Assembly (NCBI GenBank): GCA_021847125.1
Contig: JAJZUK010000066.1
Location: 1 to 6,683 of the forward strand
Source of the DNA: Pseudomonadota bacterium
GTDB lineage: Bacteria; Pseudomonadota; Gammaproteobacteria; Burkholderiales; SG8-39
DNA: 6,683 nt
Direction of reading: 5' to 3'
In this document: positions 6,030 through 6,683 of the stretch, one piece after another
How positions within the stretch are numbered: position 1 is the first letter of the stretch
Layout: each line of letters begins with the position of its first letter
Program-made: the position numbers and the translations under genes
The notes under the pieces: model-generated
Seen by the model: the letters and a program-made list of their open reading frames with translations, nothing else
Databases searched by the model: none
What the model was told of the DNA's origin: nothing

Positions 6030-6077
6030 ATGAGGGAGGCGCCCCGAAGGAAGTCCCCTCGGGGGATATCCCCTCAT
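6030..6077 (+). promoter_or_regulatory. Structured leader of fadD with competing hairpins
   Basis: The outer stem pairs ATGAGGG (6030-6036) with CCCTCAT (6071-6077), seven perfect base pairs. Within it CCCCGA (6042-6047) pairs with TCGGGG (6059-6064), six perfect pairs. A perfect palindrome GGGGATATCCCC (6062-6073) uses bases of both stems and would compete with them. A further GGGGG (6022-6026) can pair with the same C-runs. The block ends 24 bases before the fadD Shine-Dalgarno. Alternative pairing so near a start is compatible with translational or attenuation control, but no known riboswitch class is recognised. Confidence 0.35.
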
Positions 6078-6101
6078 ATTGCAGCAAGATCAAAACCGAG
6101 C

Positions 6102-6110
6102 AGGGAGAGG
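6102..6110 (+). promoter_or_regulatory. Shine-Dalgarno that fixes the GTG start of fadD
   Basis: AGGGAGAGG lies immediately before GCC-GTG, giving a 6-base gap from the AGGGAG core to the GTG at 6114. The same frame is open upstream to an ATG at 6030, which would add 28 Arg/Pro-rich residues not expected in the family and would place the leader hairpins inside coding sequence; the GTG is preferred. Confidence 0.7.
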
Positions 6111-6113
6111 GCC

Positions 6114-6683
6114 GTGACCGAGAAAATCTGGCTGAAGGAATATCCCGCGGGCGTGCCGGCCGAAATCGACGCCAAGCGCTACGTTTCGATTCCGGACCTG
6201 TTCGCGCATATCGTATCCAAGTTCGCCGATAAGCCCGCGTACAGCAACTTCGGCTGCAGTATGAGCTATGCCGAGCTCGATCGGCGCAGCCGTGATTTCG
6301 CCGCGTTTCTGCAGAGCCTGCCTGGTATGGGCAAGGACGAGCGCGTTGCCATCATGAGTCCGAATCTGATGCAGTACCCGGTGGTGCTGCTGGGCGTGCT
6401 GCGCGCCGGCATGACGGTGGTCAACGTCAATCCGCTCTACACTCCGCGCGAACTCGAACACCAGCTGAAGGATTCCGGCGCCAAGGCCATCGTCATCGTC
6501 GAGAACTTCGCCGCGACGCTGCAGCAGGTGATCCAGAATACGCAGGTCGAGCACGTCGTCACCACGCAGCTCGGCGACCTGCTGCCGGCGCCCAAGCGCT
6601 GGATCGTCAATTTCGTGGTCAAGCGGCTGAAGAAAATGGTGCCGGACTGGCGCATCGACGGGGCCACCCAGCTGCGCACGGCA
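6114..6683 (+). CDS. fadD: Long-chain fatty acid-CoA ligase, FadD type (3' end outside window)
   Basis: Acyl-activating enzyme that would convert a long-chain fatty acid, ATP and CoA to acyl-CoA at the inner membrane, feeding beta-oxidation or lipid synthesis. The first 190 residues of an expected 550-560 are present. The N-terminus EKIWLKEYPAGVPAEID (3-19) is characteristic of proteobacterial FadD. The beginning of the AMP-binding domain follows: SMSYAELDRRS (49-59), VAIMSPNLMQYPVVLLGVLR (78-97), NVNPLYTPRELEHQLKDSGA (104-123) and NFAATLQQV (131-139). A FadD-like basic helix, IVNFVVKRLKKMVP (164-177), is also present. The ATP-binding YTSGTTG-type loop and the FadD signature would lie beyond the right edge, so catalytic integrity cannot be judged. 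Translation starts at GTG, chosen by the adjacent Shine-Dalgarno and the fit to family N-termini. The upstream 151 bases contain unusual inverted repeats that may regulate it. Confidence 0.94.
   Translation, partial: MTEKIWLKEYPAGVPAEIDAKRYVSIPDLFAHIVSKFADKPAYSNFGCSMSYAELDRRSRDFAAFLQSLPGMGKDERVAIMSPNLMQYPVVLLGVLRAGMTVVNVNPLYTPRELEHQLKDSGAKAIVIVENFAATLQQVIQNTQVEHVVTTQLGDLLPAPKRWIVNFVVKRLKKMVPDWRIDGATQLRTA

Noticed and set aside
6022..6065. Possible G-quadruplex from G-runs before fadD
   Set aside because: Only three runs of three or more G lie here, and one loop is about 24 bases, outside the usual pattern.
6030..6113. In-frame ATG upstream of fadD adding 28 residues
   Set aside because: The extension is Arg/Pro-rich and absent from the FadD pattern, and its ribosome-binding site is too close to the ATG. 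The GTG at 6114 matches both the Shine-Dalgarno spacing and family N-termini.

Overview
This GC-rich window looks like a proteobacterial chromosome, most likely a betaproteobacterium. The main clues are the FadD N-terminus, a small DUF4124-like secreted protein, a TACAAT-type -10 next to a strong AGGGGAG Shine-Dalgarno, and the Dpp/Opp-type operon. The lineage is inferred from protein style alone; a gammaproteobacterium cannot be excluded. I see no tRNA, rRNA, CRISPR array, transposase or integrase, and no gene-free stretch exceeds about 255 bases.

Left part (1-3308, minus strand): three tightly packed genes of a peptide-type ABC importer. In transcription order they are a periplasmic family-5 solute-binding protein, a DppB-type permease and a DppC-type permease that runs off the left edge. 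Gaps are 9 and 3 bases, so this is one operon; ATPase genes (dppD/dppF type) would be expected further left.

Centre (3309-3562): a divergent intergenic region with a perfect 13-base inverted repeat (3387-3399 / 3429-3441). It lies between a TATACT hexamer facing the transporter and a TATAAG hexamer facing the right-hand genes. A TACAAT hexamer with an adjacent Shine-Dalgarno lies just before cofD.

Right part (3563-6683, plus strand): a divergent CofD-family protein (the family that joins a phospho-organic acid to the deazaflavin Fo in coenzyme F420 biosynthesis), followed after 43 bases by a Rossmann/DUF2520 protein. Then come a small secreted four-cysteine protein, a 151-base untranslated stretch rich in inverted repeats, and the first 190 codons of a FadD-type long-chain acyl-CoA ligase starting at GTG.

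The most unusual element is the cofD-DUF2520 pair. No other F420 gene is visible, and this CofD departs from the family at several signature positions, so an F420-like cofactor step with altered chemistry or substrate is possible but unproven. The rest is ordinary: peptide uptake on one side and fatty-acid activation on the other.
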